NCBI RefSeq assembly: GCF_016808335.1 | Contig: NC_053144.1 | Span: forward strand, 70,541,400-70,605,399 | Direction: 5' to 3' | Length of the DNA: 64,000 bases | Origin: Panicum virgatum | Lineage: Eukaryota > Streptophyta > Magnoliopsida > Poales > Poaceae | Shown here: in pieces, positions 1-11,962 of the stretch | Layout of the letters: each line of letters starts with the position of its first letter | Numbering within the stretch: position 1 is the first letter of the stretch | Notes under the pieces: generated by a model | The model's input: only the letters and a program-made list of their open reading frames with translations | What the model was told of the DNA's origin: nothing | Database searches by the model: none | Program-made: the position numbers and the translations under genes

Positions 1-834
1 ACTTTATCTTTGTACCGGAGCTAACTTTTTGCCGGCAATTTAGACTCAAGATGGCCTTGGTCTTTGGACTGGTTGCTTCAATCCCTGCAGCAATTCACCT
101 TGTTTTTCTTTCAAAATAGCTGCAATTCTCGACTCCTGACAACACAACGTATATTAAGCAAGCAGGTAAAAAATAACGATAGGTACCATACCGTTGTTAA
201 CTGAACGGCTACATCCGAGTTAGCTATGTTCCCACTTGGCAATTGTCTCTAGATCGCACAGGTTTACAGGTGTTGCAGGCTTTCGTTCTCGCATTGCTCA
301 TCTCCCAATTGTTCATACTGGTATATATTATTCACAACAATAAAAAAAAGTTTATAGAGGACCCATTGGCCTGTCATGGCAACCCATATGAAGAATGATA
401 AGGTCGAAACCGCAACGCCCACCAATCCACCACAATGGAATGAACAAAGCCATTTCTTTATTTTTTTTGAGATAAAGCCATTTTTTTATTTGTGCATAGG
501 GCCAATACACATGCTGCTTGGCGTTTACCTTCTTTCCTATATGTATACAAAAGAATACCCCACAAGGCTCAACTCTCAACTTTAACTTATAACGACGAAA
601 CATCTGCTGCCGCCGCCGGCTTGGCACAGCAGATTCAGTACAGTATGTATGTGGGAGCTATGTGTCACTGTATCCATCATGCCATTGCAGCAGCATCCAT
701 CGTCCCTTGTGTGGCCGGGGACTCAGGAGGTACAGTATGAACCAACTCTTCCAGGCCCTTCCTGCACCTCCACTAAGATACCAAAAAAACAACCAATAAG
801 TTTAAGGCATGTAGTAACAAAGCTATGAACCTCA
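1..834. other. Intergenic, no gene recognised
   Basis: This stretch lies downstream of the minus-strand LysM gene and probably holds its 3' UTR. Short open frames exist on both strands, but none resembles a known protein or has a splice partner. Nothing else was recognised. Confidence 0.5.
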
Positions 835-2900
835 CTAATCTTTGGCAGCCTTGTTTCTCCAAGCAGCAATCGAATTCGGAATGCTGTCGAAGAGAGGCTT
901 CGGGATGCCGTCGAACAGCGGGAGAGGAAGTGTGAGGGTGAACGCATCTGGTTTCAGGTTCCACTTGCTCTTCAACCATACCGACGCAATGCTGATGCTA
1001 TCTGAATCTTGGAACTCCGGAGTGCTCGATGATTTCTTCACAGCGTGCAATCCGTCCCCATACGAAGGCATCCACGTCACCAAGAGATCTTGCTGGCTAC
1101 TGTTCATATCTGCCCGACTGCCAGACTTTGGCCTCATGGCCAAACCCTGCCCGGTCCTCGCCAACAGGCTACCGCCATTGTCCTCCCTTGCTGTCAGCTC
1201 AACATCGGCTTTCTGGCGCCGCCTTATGGGCTTTTCAGCATCATCAGTCTCCCTATTTGCATCTCCATTCTCAAGAGCGAAGCTGCTAAATAAGCTTCTA
1301 GCTTTCCTATGATGACCTGGAGCCAGGCGGTTCAGAGTTTAAGTTGAGAAATTCAGTGCATCACTGGATCAGGAATCATAATCAAAGCAACGGTAAAGGA
1401 ATACCTCTAATGTACGTCGTCATTTCAGTACCTTCATTGGTAGGGTTCTCCTTTGGAGTTGGTGTGAGGCCATAGTATCCCTGCAAGAGGCTCATGGACG
1501 GCGAAACTGTGCTCCGCGGTGGTTTAAGAAATGGATCCAAAGAAGCAGCATTTTTGGGTGGGCGACGCATAGTCCATTCTCTGAAACAAATCATACTGTT
1601 ACTGCAGATAAAGCATGGAGTATACCTAGCCAAAAAGGTCCACCGAAATCAAGACTATTGGTCAGCGTTGTGAACAGGCGTCACACGGTAGCATCATTAT
1701 ATTCTAGACTACAAAAGGCAGCACACCATGTGCAATCACAACTAGGGGGAAGAAGTACTAACAATCTAAGCATCAACTAAATAAATATGATGTCATTCCA
1801 CATCAAAATTCATCCAGAATAAAACAAAAGTTTCTGTATTTTGTCAATGGATTGTTGTCTAATGTTTTTGTAACTATCCAAAGGTTGTGTGGATGTATCT
1901 GTCAAGAATAAAGTGTGCGCAGTGATATAGAGAGTGGAAGCATGTGGAGGCTGGCTGCACATCTGTTTGCCAGGCAGGAATGCATGATCTTTCCTCCTCG
2001 CTGTTTCTCTTTGGGTGTTGCATCATTAGCAGAACAGGTGGCAGATCGCTTTGGAAGCTCAAAAGCAGAGCCTAGTTGCCAGCCACTAGGAGCCAGGTTA
2101 GTGCTCAACACACTCAAACTCAACAGTGTGGGTGCGAGTGTGAATCGTGAAAGGGGCAGTGGGTTTTGTTTGTCTCGGTCACCGGCCTGCCTACCACACC
2201 GGTTCTGAACGGCGTCCGGGCCAAACCTGCCAACCTTGCCATGCTTTGACTTGTGCTAGTCTGGTGGTGTACGCATGCAGGAGCAGGAGCGGTGAGCACA
2301 AATCAAAGTCAAAATCAAGCCCGAATTCGTGCAGAATAGTTGACGGCTGCCAACCTCGGCATCGGCATGCTTTGAATGCAATCACATTATCGGAGGTTTT
2401 TTAATAAAAATGGCGTATTTGCTGTGATGGGCGTTCGGAAATGGATACCTGGCGCGATATCGATCGGGGGAAGAGGAGGGAGGAGAAGTGGCAGCGGCGG
2501 CGGGCGGGTGCCTGCCGTGGAGCGGAACCCGGAGCGTCTTGTGCGCGAACATCTGCAGGTCGGTGGTGAGGCCGTTGGCGCGCTTGACATCGGTCACCTG
2601 CAGAGCACTAGTGTTGTTGGGCTGTTCTGTTGGCCATCCATGGCATGCATCCATCCAATCGAATAAAAAAGGATCGGCGAGGGCAAGTACCTCGACGCCG
2701 TACTTGATGGCGACGCCGGCGAGGGTGTCGAACCTGCAGACGCGGTGCAGGAGGTAACGGCCGCAGGACGACATTGGTGGCGGCGAGGGCGAGTGGTCGA
2801 GCAGGACCTCCTCGCGGGCGCTGCCGGTGCTGCTGCCGCCGTCCTCGTCTTCGTCGAGCAGGCGGCGGCGGACGAGGACCTGCTTGACGCCCATGCCCAT
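835..2900 (-). CDS. Intracellular LysM-domain protein (At5g08200/At5g23130-like)
   Basis: Four coding exons on the minus strand: 2900-2691, 2597-2449, 1580-1405 and 1316-835. They join in phase to 338 residues ending in TAG. An acidic N-terminus is followed by a single LysM motif split by intron 1: it runs from YLLHRVCRFDTLAGVAIKYGVE across the junction into VTDVKRANGL and ends at LRVPLHGRHPP. Conserved C-terminal blocks known from the plant family follow: SMSLLQGYYGLTP, RRRQKADVE, GQGLAMRPKSGSR and SKWNLKPD. No signal peptide or membrane segment is visible, so this is the intracellular LysM class rather than a LysM receptor kinase or LYM protein. Its biochemical role is unknown; glycan binding would be inference from the fold alone. 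An upstream in-frame ATG at 3086 would add 62 Arg/Pro-rich residues; 2900 is preferred because family members start shortly before the LysM. Confidence 0.88.
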
Positions 2901-5224
2901 GGGTGGGGTGGCGCGCCTGGCCCTGGCCCTCTGCCTCCTGCTATTTTTGTCCTCTCCTCCCGGCGTTGGCGCTGCGTCGGTGCCCGCCCGCGCCCGTGGC
3001 GGGCCAATAAACAACAGCGAGAGGAGAGGAGGAGCGGTGCGACCCTGCCGACCTCGTCTTCCTTTTCTTCCCTCCCTAGATCTCATCTCCCTGCTTTGTT
3101 ACCGGGTCGGGTCGCACCGAGACAGAGTCGCAATTTGTGTGGATGGAGTGTTAGCAACGGTGTTGGAATGGTACGGCTAGGAATATCGCTCGTCATCGTC
3201 AGTGGCGAAGCCAGAGCAAATTAGAGCGGGATGCACTTGACTTGTGAGATCTTGTCATAGCAGCTTTAGTGCTTTCTTCATAATTTAACTTAGCTCTAAA
3301 AAATTGTATAGATAATAGTCCGATCTTTCTAAAACTCAGCCTATTAATTATCTAAACTAAAATTTGAGATTCTTTTATCTAGATATGGGCGGTGTGATAG
3401 CCATGGAGGACAGACAGGGAACATGGCCGCTTATTCGATCGCATGCTCCAGACCAGATGGAAGGCAATGGCACCATCACCATCCATCTCCATGTGTGTGT
3501 GTCAAGAATGATGGCCAAACTTGATGAACGGGTCTTGCTTGTCATCGGCAGTATCCAAGTTCACACCAACATTGTCTTCCCTTGTTGATTCGTACCTAAC
3601 ATTCTGCTTCTTGTATGAGTACAAACGCAAGGAAACCAACTTATTAGTCGTAGCTAGTACGGAGTAATTTTATTAACGATTCGCAAACGAGAAGCAACAC
3701 GATAATGTCAACTCTTGTACCCTTTATATATATATATATATATATAATTTTGCTTGGTATGCATGCACAAGCAAGAGAATCGCCCGACGACTTCAACAGT
3801 TCAACTCATCAGCAGTATTGGTGTTAGTACAATCGCGAGCTGCATACACTTCTGACTTTTTTTTTCCCGATCAGTAGCCGTACAATACAATACACCCCGG
3901 ACTAACTCACGGACAGTCAGAAACCGGTGTTTATCGATCCCAAAGTGTCCTTCGGCACTATAAGCAAAAAAATAAATATTTTTTTCACAGCAGATAGATA
4001 CTCCTACCTAAAAGGTTATGCCATGTAGTACAATCTAGAAAACAAAAAGAAATTGATCCTGTACGAACTCTGAGTTACTACACTACTTTGAGACCCCTTT
4101 TAACTTGCTAGTATCAACAAATAAAGCTGTCCAGCAGCTCATGCAGGTACTCCATAATATTGTCAGCGAATTAAAACCCCGGGAAACTAGCAACAAGTGG
4201 GTTGTTTTATGCTGAACTAGATTCGAAGTACATGGAAAAAGTCGAATCCAGTCAGTAGCGTAGCGTCTCCAATGAATGATGGGTGGTCGTGGGCACATGC
4301 AGCAAGAGCCGGACCCCGTGGAACTTGAACGTGGTTAGCTTTCTGGTGAACACAAGAAGAAGAGGATGATGGAGTGAGATGATACAATACAAGTTGGTAG
4401 GCGTCTCTTTCTCCTTGCCCTGGTCCGCGGAAGCTGATACTGTTTCATGGAACAGCAGCAGCAGCAGCAGTCGGCTTCATCAAATCTGGGGACCTGACCT
4501 GAAAGGCTGATGTCCGTGTCCATGAAAAAGACAAGTGTGACCTGCGATGTTGAAGAGATGACCCGCCTAGCCTTGCGTCGGTGGAGGATCGGAGCTGATG
4601 AACAGAGCGCTGGTGGTCTTTCTACCGCTGCTTCATCTAACAGTCACTCCTTTTATTTTTCTATTGTAAATGGAATCGAATCAACAAACAAGGTGCCTTG
4701 CTGCCTTGATGGCAGCAGCGGACCCAGACAAGGAATGGGCAGGGCAGCCGCCAGGTTTTGCTCCGTTAACCACGGATATTAATAGGACGGCTTTGGGCTC
4801 TAGGCTTTGGAAAGTGTCGGCGTGCTCAGCTCATCCTGATGCAATGCAAACCAACTGATGAAATCCACACCACACATTGGTTGGATGTTGCATCTATCCA
4901 CCAGCGAAACCATTTTTATCTTTTCTTTTTCCTTGCTATTACAGCTACTACTGTCAAACTCTGATTGAAATACTCATAGGCACAACAAGCAAAAACAGCG
5001 AGGCAGCCCGGCATCCACCAGATCAGGCCCAGCAACTGATGTGCCCATCATGCAATGCAAAATCATCTCATCTTAGATTCTTAGTACGAATGCATGCGAT
5101 GCGTACACCAGAGAGAGATCAAGGATGGATAGAGATACTAGTACTCCAGTTTACTACTACTACTAACACTGTCGTGTATCATGATTAGGAGCACCTTAAT
5201 CAAGGGACTAAATCATCATTAAAA
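2901..5224. other. Intergenic region upstream of the LysM gene
   Basis: This holds the probable promoter of the minus-strand LysM gene and then AT-rich sequence with no supported gene. A (TA)n tract lies at about 3725-3747 and a (CAG)n run near 4455-4470. Open frames such as 3364-3588 and 4510-4782 have no recognisable domain, splice partners or codon signature and are not called. Confidence 0.5.
3725..3747. repeat. (TA)n microsatellite
   Basis: About eleven consecutive TA dinucleotides in intergenic sequence. Confidence 0.9.
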
Positions 5225-6508
5225 CGCAAAACACATATTAGTCAACCGGGTCCTCGAAGGCCTACAGCCTCCCTCCAATCTAGAAGAAATGAAAGGACTC
5301 AAAGAAACCCAATACGTATACGCGGCCCACGTACACAGTGCGGCCAATCTAAGCCCCCTCGAACCCACAGGGCGATCTCCGCCTCGCTCGAGGGCTCCCC
5401 GTCGAGACCCTCCAGGATGCCCCGCATCTCCGTTTCGTTCGAGGGTAGCGAGCCTACCCTCGAGAGAGCAGACTGCCTCCGCCTCGCTCGAGGCCACCCT
5501 TCGACGGAAAAGGACAAACGGCCCTTCCGCTCGCCCGCCGTACGGAGGCATTAAATGCCAACCCCTCCTCCACAGCGCTCGGGTCAGACGGCGTCAAGCC
5601 GCCATTCCCCACAGTGGCTGTGACCGGAGTCCCGTCCGCCAAATCCGGTCACTGCTCCGCCATTCCGGACGCTGCGGCGCCACTGTGGGAACCTGCGATG
5701 CTGTGCGAAACGTGCTTACCACTGCTACGACCACTGTGCCGCCAACACCCCATACCTCCTTCATACTTTCCCCTCAGCGGAACACTCGAACGGCATGGGC
5801 ACAACCCCCGGAAGCGGTTCCGACCTTGATCAGGACGAGACCCTGGCCTGCAGGACCCTCGAAACATCGCCACGCCACGCCCATAGGACGGTACCCCCTA
5901 CAGCGACCACCACGCCGCCCGCTGGAGCTACAAGGACGTCGGCGCGATCTCCGCAAGACCAATGACGACGCCCAAGACAACTGCCACGCTAGGCGCCATA
6001 CTCCGCAGTATATTTTCTACAGTACTCGACCACTACACCCCCACGATTCAGAGAGAACGACGACTTTCGCGATCTCCTGTGCATGTACACCGCCCTTCCC
6101 TTGTGCCTATAAAAGGGGGAGGCGGACTCTATCTTAACAAGTTGATCTGGCAAAACACAACACTCAACAAGTTGATCTGGCAAAACACAACACTCAACAC
6201 CGCTCACAGAGCACATACGCTCTTCTGAGCCCCGATATTTGCACTCGCCTCATTCAACTCCTCCTCTAGCAAAGACCTAGGAGCTTCTCTTCCTCTCTCG
6301 TCTCGCTTGTACCTCCTACTACAGGCACCTCCGGTGCAAGACAGTACAGTGCTCCCGCACATCCCTTTGCTGGACGAACAGCCCCACGACCGGAATCAGG
6401 ATAAACCCGTGCGTTACTGTGTTACCTCTTGCATCAACCATTTGAGACGAGGAACACGCAGTATCATCAATATAGTCAGGTTCGGACCTCCGGGTCAGCA
6501 CACCGACA
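5225..6508 (+). mobile_element. LTR of a Ty3/gypsy-type retrotransposon (solo or truncated)
   Basis: GC-rich sequence leads to a TATA box (CTATAAAAGG, about 6108-6117). It then has a leader with a duplicated 30-bp unit and a U5-like tail with the phrase 'cacctccggtgcaagacagtacagtg' split by short spacers, ending CACCGACA at 6508. Grass gypsy LTRs have this order: U3, TATA, a CTTG/TACC-rich R, then a U5 that ends in ACA. No gag, pol, PBS or second LTR flanks it, so it is read as a solo or truncated LTR. The left boundary is uncertain because no TG start matching the ACCGACA end was found. Confidence 0.55.
6137..6196 (+). repeat. Perfect 30-bp tandem duplication in LTR leader
   Basis: Two identical 30-bp copies (6137-6166 and 6167-6196) lie about 25 bp downstream of the LTR TATA box. 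They include the core AAGTTGATCTGGCAAAACAC. Confidence 0.95.
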
Positions 6509-6642
6509 AACACGTACGTCATTATAGTATATACTTTACCCCGTTACCCGCTAGCATCACTGTAATTAATTAATTAATTAATACTCCTACCACGATGATA
6601 TCACCGGAACCCGAACTGGAACCCTTCCGCCCTTGTCTACTT

Positions 6643-9600
6643 CTAGATGCCGAAGAAGCACCCGCCGCCGCCGTAGTACTTGCCGTCCTTCCCCTTCATC
6701 TGCTGCCCGACCTTCCTCACCGCCGCCGCCGGGGCGCACGGCGTCCGCTCCGACGCCATCCGCACCCTCGACCACCACGACCCCTTCCGCCGCGCCGCTG
6801 CCGCCGCGGCCTCCTCGGCCAGGCGCCGGTTCTCGGCGCGCAGCCTCTGGATCTCGGCGGCGGCCGCCTTGCGGTCGGCGTCCCACTTGGCCATGGCCAC
6901 GTGGCACTCCCGGTTGCGGACCTCGAGGCCGTACATCTGCGCCTGCAGCGCCTCGATCTTGCGGCCCAGCATGCAGACGCGGTGGTCCTCCCGCAGCTTC
7001 CCCACCAGCCGCGCCATCTCCGCGGCCCGCCGCCGCGTGTACCCCAGCTCCGCCGCCGCCGCCGCGGCCTCCTCCTCGGCCGCCGACGCGCGGAACCCCA
7101 GGCGCGCATTCTCGCCCAGAAGCACCAGGCGCTCCGACTCCAGCACCTCCACAAGGCTCCCCTGCAGCTCGATCTTGCGCGCCGCCTCCGCGCGCCGGCG
7201 CTCGGCCTCGTCCGCCAGGATGCCCCGTTCCACCCACGCCAGCACCAGCTCCGCCACGATCAACTCGGCCTCGGCGTTAACATCGCCATCTCCATCGGTG
7301 AGAGCCGCCGGCGGCGGGTGCTGGAACTGGAAGGAGAGCGAGCTGTCGGCGTCGGAGGATGAGTCGACGTCGGAGGAGCAGCTGCTGCAGTCGGAGACGG
7401 CGGCGGCGTGGTGAGGGTGAGGCTGAAGCCGCTGCTTGTGCTTGGCGACGGACTGGGCGTAGCGGTCGGCGAGGCAGAGGTAGCGGTGGTGGAGGTCGGT
7501 GAGGAGCGCCAGCAGCTGCGGCCGCTTCTGATAGTAGTGGTCGGCGCGGTCAGCGAAGGAATGGTCGGGGGCGGCGTCGTCCACGTCCACGGCCAGCGCG
7601 CGCACCCGCTGCTCGATGTCTGCACGCAAATCGAAAGCATTTCAGACGAATGGCCCGGATGTCATTGTCAGCAGCACGATGAACAATGCAGTAGTACAGA
7701 AATAATTACTATACACAAACTAGCCTTGTTTACATGCATAAAATTTTAGAGGTAAAATATTATAATATTTTTTGTTTATATTTATTAATTATTGTCCCGT
7801 GTCATGAGTTAACTAGACTCAAAAGATTCGTCTCGCAAATTATAGACAAACTGTGTAATTAGTTATTTTATTTAGCTACATTTAATACTCCATGCATGCA
7901 TTAAAAGATTTAATGTAATAGAGAATTTTGTAAAATTTTGGAATTTTGAAGGGAACTAAATAAGACCCTAGTTGTAATAGATTAAAGCGATGATTGCAAT
8001 CACTCTATTCGTTTTGCTGTGGTTGATGACTGGTGCTGATTTATTATAAAAGAAAAATACTACTGGCTGATGTCTAGTGCTGATTTATTATTAGAGAAAA
8101 ATACTGCTGACTGACTAGTAGTTGCTAGCTGGGGCTAGTTTGGTCTGGCTGATGTCTAGTGCTAATTTATTATTAGAGAAAAATACTGCTTACTGACTAG
8201 TGGTTCGTAGCTGGGGCTAGTTTGGTGTGAAAAAAAAATAATGATGGCTGAATTCAACGAGCACTCTGCGGAGTGTTACGAGTGACCTGACTTGACTCAC
8301 GGTAAGCATGCATGTGCGTGAGATGGGGGCCGGCCAGGCCTACTTTTGGCCCGGCGGCATTGACATGACATGACGAGGTAGCAGTAGTACAAGTAGTTTT
8401 CCGCGCCCAGGGCGGATGGATGATGCGTTGACTTGGAATTATACATACTTTGGGCCGTGTTTGGTTGAAATACATGTAAATACTGTAGCAATTTTGACCA
8501 CTAATTTAGAGTATTAAATGAAGTCTAGTTACAAAACCACCTCCACAACCCCCTGTAAATCGCGAAACGAATCTAATGAGGCATTTGACCGCGCGATTAG
8601 ATGATGGGTACTGTAGCATCACTGTAACAAATCATCACCTAATTACCGTCACTAGATTCGTCTCGAAAAGTTACACCCATCCCTGAAAAGGTTTTACAAA
8701 TAGACTTCGTTTAGTACTTCATGCATGCGAGAGTCTCTTATCGAAAAACGTGCGCGAAAAATTTTAGTGGTAACCAAACACGGCCTTGTCCTATGAGTAG
8801 ATGACAGAGAGAGGGAGTTGGGTTTCAAATTTCAAATTTGAAAGCGCGGCAACCTACTACAGGTGAAAAGAATGGAGAAAACCCAAATGATAGAGAGAGA
8901 GAGAGATTCCAAGAGGAAGCTAGGGAACAAAGGCAAGGGCGCACGTCGTCTAAGGATTTGGCCCTTTGCCTCCTATGACGCTATGCGTGCACCGTCAGGT
9001 GAGGTCACCTCCTCCTCACCGGATTCCAGCAGCAGCAGTGGCTACCATCACCATCGGCATGGCCAAGACGAGGCATGAGGACACCATGGCCAGGGACGGA
9101 TCATGGAAACACCCCCCCCCCCCAGGCAGAACTAGAATGAGTCCTACCTCTACCTGTGCCGCTGTGCGTCATCAATCCACTGCGTAGCGTATCAAAGGAC
9201 ACCCGTGACTGACCTCCTGAGTCCTCACAGGTGAATAATACTCCTAGGTGATGCTGCATGATCATCCAGCCGCCTCACTCACACAAAAAGGAAGGAAGGA
9301 GTACGTCACGTACTGATGCAGGCTGCAGCACATTTATTATACTAATTACTACTCCTATAATGCAGTGCCGTGCAGGCTCGGATCTTCAGTGGCTGTGGGC
9401 TGTGGCTTTCATTTTCATTACTGCGCCCCACCTCGACCCCAAGCAGAGAGAGAGAGAGAGAGCGCGCGCATCACAGGGGGAAGATAAGATAAAAGCAGGA
9501 GGTTTTCGATGTTGTAAAAACTAGTCTAGTCCCTTGGCTACCAACGTTCCTCCAAATTTCATGGTGATGACTGATGAGGTACAGAACAAGTACATACTAC

Positions 9601-9796
9601 ACAGGTACTAGTAACAGCCAAAAGCACAGTCTAATCTACTACTCTAGTTAGTTAGGTGGCACGACGAGAGACGGAGATGCTGACCTGCGATGGCCGCTTG
9701 CAGCCAAGGCGGGCACGTGGGCAGGCGGCAGCTCACACTAGTCGCACTCACAGGCGGCGTCTGCTGCTCCTCCGCCGACTCCCGCAGCATAGCCAT
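6643..9796 (-). CDS. Kinase-interacting (KIP1/NET-like) NAB-type coiled-coil protein
   Basis: Two coding exons, 9796-9685 and 7619-6643, join in phase (37 codons plus one base, then the rest) to 362 residues. The join gives PPWLQAAIADIEQRV, followed by SFADRADHYYQKRPQLLALL and LHHRYLCLADRYAQ. This is the pattern of the C-terminal part of the NAB (NET actin-binding) region in plant kinase-interacting family proteins. A Ser/Asp-rich linker (about residues 105-135) is followed by a long Ala/Glu/Arg-rich coiled coil and a tail ending GGGCFFGI. The family links actin filaments to membranes or binds pollen receptor kinases; which applies here is not visible. The Trp-rich N-terminal NAB segment of classical NET proteins is reduced to PPWLQ. 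A 2-kb intron separates the exons and carries two MITEs. The start at 9796 is the first ATG of MAMLRES in frame with the splice. Confidence 0.85.
7723..7967. mobile_element. MITE (GGCCNTGTTTAG family), 245 bp
   Basis: Imperfect terminal inverted repeats (GCCTTGTTTAC at the left; the complement of TAAATAAGACC at the right) are flanked by CTA on both sides (7720-7722 and 7968-7970). The interior contains ATTCGTCTCGC, the same motif as in the two longer MITEs of this window. It is non-coding and lies in the NAB-gene intron. Confidence 0.75.
8020..8235. repeat. Imperfect tandem repeat, about 84-bp unit
   Basis: Partial and full copies of a unit containing GCTGATGTCTAGTGCT, TTTATTATTAGAGAAAAATA and AGCTGGGGCTAGTTTGG begin near 8021, 8065 and 8149. 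The last two copies are the best matched. It resembles the interior of short grass MITEs of the GTTCTGCTGGCT type. Confidence 0.7.
8453..8785. mobile_element. MITE, 333 bp, TSD TTG
   Basis: The ends are perfect inverted repeats, GGCCGTGTTTGG and CCAAACACGGCC, directly flanked by TTG on both sides (8450-8452 and 8786-8788). The interior has paired CGAATCTAATGAG and the complementary TAGATTCGTCTCG, predicting a long hairpin. It is the same family as the element at 57474-57808. Confidence 0.88.
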
Positions 9797-11962
9797 CAGG
9801 CCTACCTCCTCACGGGATTCGCCTTGTTTTTCTTCGATCCTGGAGCTGCGCAGTCTGCAGCAGGAGCCAGCAGCTCGCTGCCTCGCTTCGCTTCCCTTCC
9901 ACCCCTGTCCCCAGGTGGTGGGTGTCCGATGGGCGGCGATGGCACCTGTCTGTCTGTCTGTCTGTCACGAGCAGCTCCAGAGGTATGAACGCCCTAGCAA
10001 CACTGCCAGCCTTCCTGCATGCAAGCTGTATATATATGAATCAAGTATGTAGCACAAGCACAAGATACACTTTACGGTAGTAGTAGTGTGTATATATGTC
10101 CAACTGTTTGCAGGGACACCGAGAAGAAAAGAATTCAACAGTGCTGGTAATATACGGCTCAACACACAATTCCACAGTAGACTGTGGCCTCGCCTGGGTA
10201 GGAAGGAATAGTAGCAACACGACACGCGAGGCGAGGTGTTGTCGCTGTAACGTCGTGGCCGTGCTGCCGGAGCCCGGTCCGGTCGGTCCAGGCCTTTGCG
10301 TGGCGTCTGCGACATGGCGCGGCTATCGATGCCCTTGACCTTGGCCCCTACATGCGCGTGCCGTGTTGGAGTCAGTAGAGTGTGTGTGTGTGTGTTTTCA
10401 GCGCGGCTCGGCTGGGAGCAGTCTCAGTTCAAATGGTGTTCCAAACAAAAAATATGCTCCTAGTACTACTACTTTCTTTTTATTGCGTTGCAGTTGAGGA
10501 AGGTAATTGAGTACTCAAGGTAATTTCGTGGGCGGCCAGGATAAAAATGATAAGCACAGCTTTTTTTATACTCAAATAGGCACAGTTGAGTTGATCAGGA
10601 TGTAACGGCTCTGCTGGCTCTGAGAAACAAACCAAAAAAAAAACTCCCCATTGGCCTTTGCTTTGCACGCAAAAGGGAGTAGCATGTACTAGTAGCAGTG
10701 CCGCGCAGTGGAATTATTTATTGTCCTCTATCTAGTCTAGTCCTTCCCACGAGTTTTAACTGCACAAAATAGGAGTAACTACTAGCGCTTCTAGTAGGAG
10801 TGCTTCTTTGCTCCCTTTTTTTCTCCCACCAAAATAAAAATTACTAGTACGGGGTAAAATGCGTTACTACCACCATTCTATGACTAGAGAGATGGCTTGC
10901 GAGACAATTCAAAGGTCTAATAATCTGCTACTACCATCTACTGTAGGACCCAATGCAAGAAGAGAGGGAGGAGCGACGACCCGAGGCTACGATACAAGAT
11001 TCAGCGTGCTTGACAAATAGGAGTACCAGCCAACAACATCTCAAAATCCGCAGGTTTGCGACGCGTTTCTCTTCCGGAAAGGGAAGGATTGGCGGACACC
11101 AAGAACAAAGGGGCGCGGCCCAGAGAGAGAAAGACGGAGGGAGGGAAGGATCATTAGTTAGTCTGCAAGACAGCAAAAGGGTGGACTTACAGGTTACTGC
11201 AGCAGCTTAGATTGTAGTAGAATGAAGAGGGCAGCTACGGAGGGGGAGGAGAGACCGCCATTCTTCCTCTCTACTATCTTCTTCTTGCAGTTGCAGGGCA
11301 AGGGTGGCCCTTCCTGATGAAGCTCTCTCCTTTTGATCTCTGTGGAGACTGTGGAGTGTGAACAGGGTGACAAGCCCTCTCTCCTCTCTGCCTGTACTGG
11401 AAGACAAGTTTTTGCCTGTGCTGGAAGTGCGTGAAAAGGGAGCCCAGCCTCAGCTGATGAGGCCGGCCACTGCATATATAGGACCAGTCACAGCGGCACT
11501 CCGCCCACTGCTGCGCTCGTGACCCTGCACCGACCGTTGATCAGAACCGTCCGGGTGCACTGCGCCGGAGAAAACGGACGGTATTGAGTGGTTCACCGGA
11601 GGTTGCTTGGAGGAATCCCACAAACCAACCAACCAAAATTGCTGATCGAGCTGTTTGTTCGAATTGTTTATTGCATGCAAGGAGATCAACTCAAAACAAG
11701 CTGTACCTGTGAATTTGAAGAAGGTTGCCGGGATCTGAAATTTATGGAAGTAGTTGAGGTTTCGAATTTCAAAACTCGAAATCCATATCAATGATCAGAC
11801 GAGAGGGCCGTGCAGTCAAAATAAATAGCAAATAATAATATGCTTATATATATGTACGCTCATGGTTGCACACCCAACAGGGGCATACGGATCCGAAACA
11901 ATTTAGTCGAAAATATTGTCAGAATGGTACAACATTGTCCTGATGAAATACTATTTCAGCTT
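9797..11962. other. Intergenic between the NAB-type gene and THO1
   Basis: This contains the presumed promoter and leader of the minus-strand NAB-type gene and the 3' flank of THO1. A (GT)n tract lies at about 10380-10396. Open frames on both strands were inspected and none looks like a protein. Confidence 0.5.

Larger units (their letters stand above)
7620..9684 (-). other. Large intron of the NAB-type gene, rich in MITEs and repeats
   Basis: This 2065-bp GT-AG intron (donor after 9685, acceptor before 7619) contains two delimited MITEs, a short tandem repeat region (about 8020-8235), a C13-14 homopolymer near 9111-9124 and GA-rich tracts. No further exon was recognised in it. Confidence 0.8.

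Noticed and set aside
3364..3588. 74-residue frame starting with MGGVIAMEDRQG
   Set aside because: It is isolated, with no neighbouring exons and no recognised similarity.
5289..6137. 282-residue plus-strand frame
   Set aside because: It lies in LTR U3 sequence, is Arg/Pro/Thr-rich with no domain, and overlaps the TATA box.
6595..7414. Long plus-strand open frames across the NAB-gene exon
   Set aside because: They are antisense by-products of GC-rich coding sequence. The minus frame has the splice partner and the family motifs.
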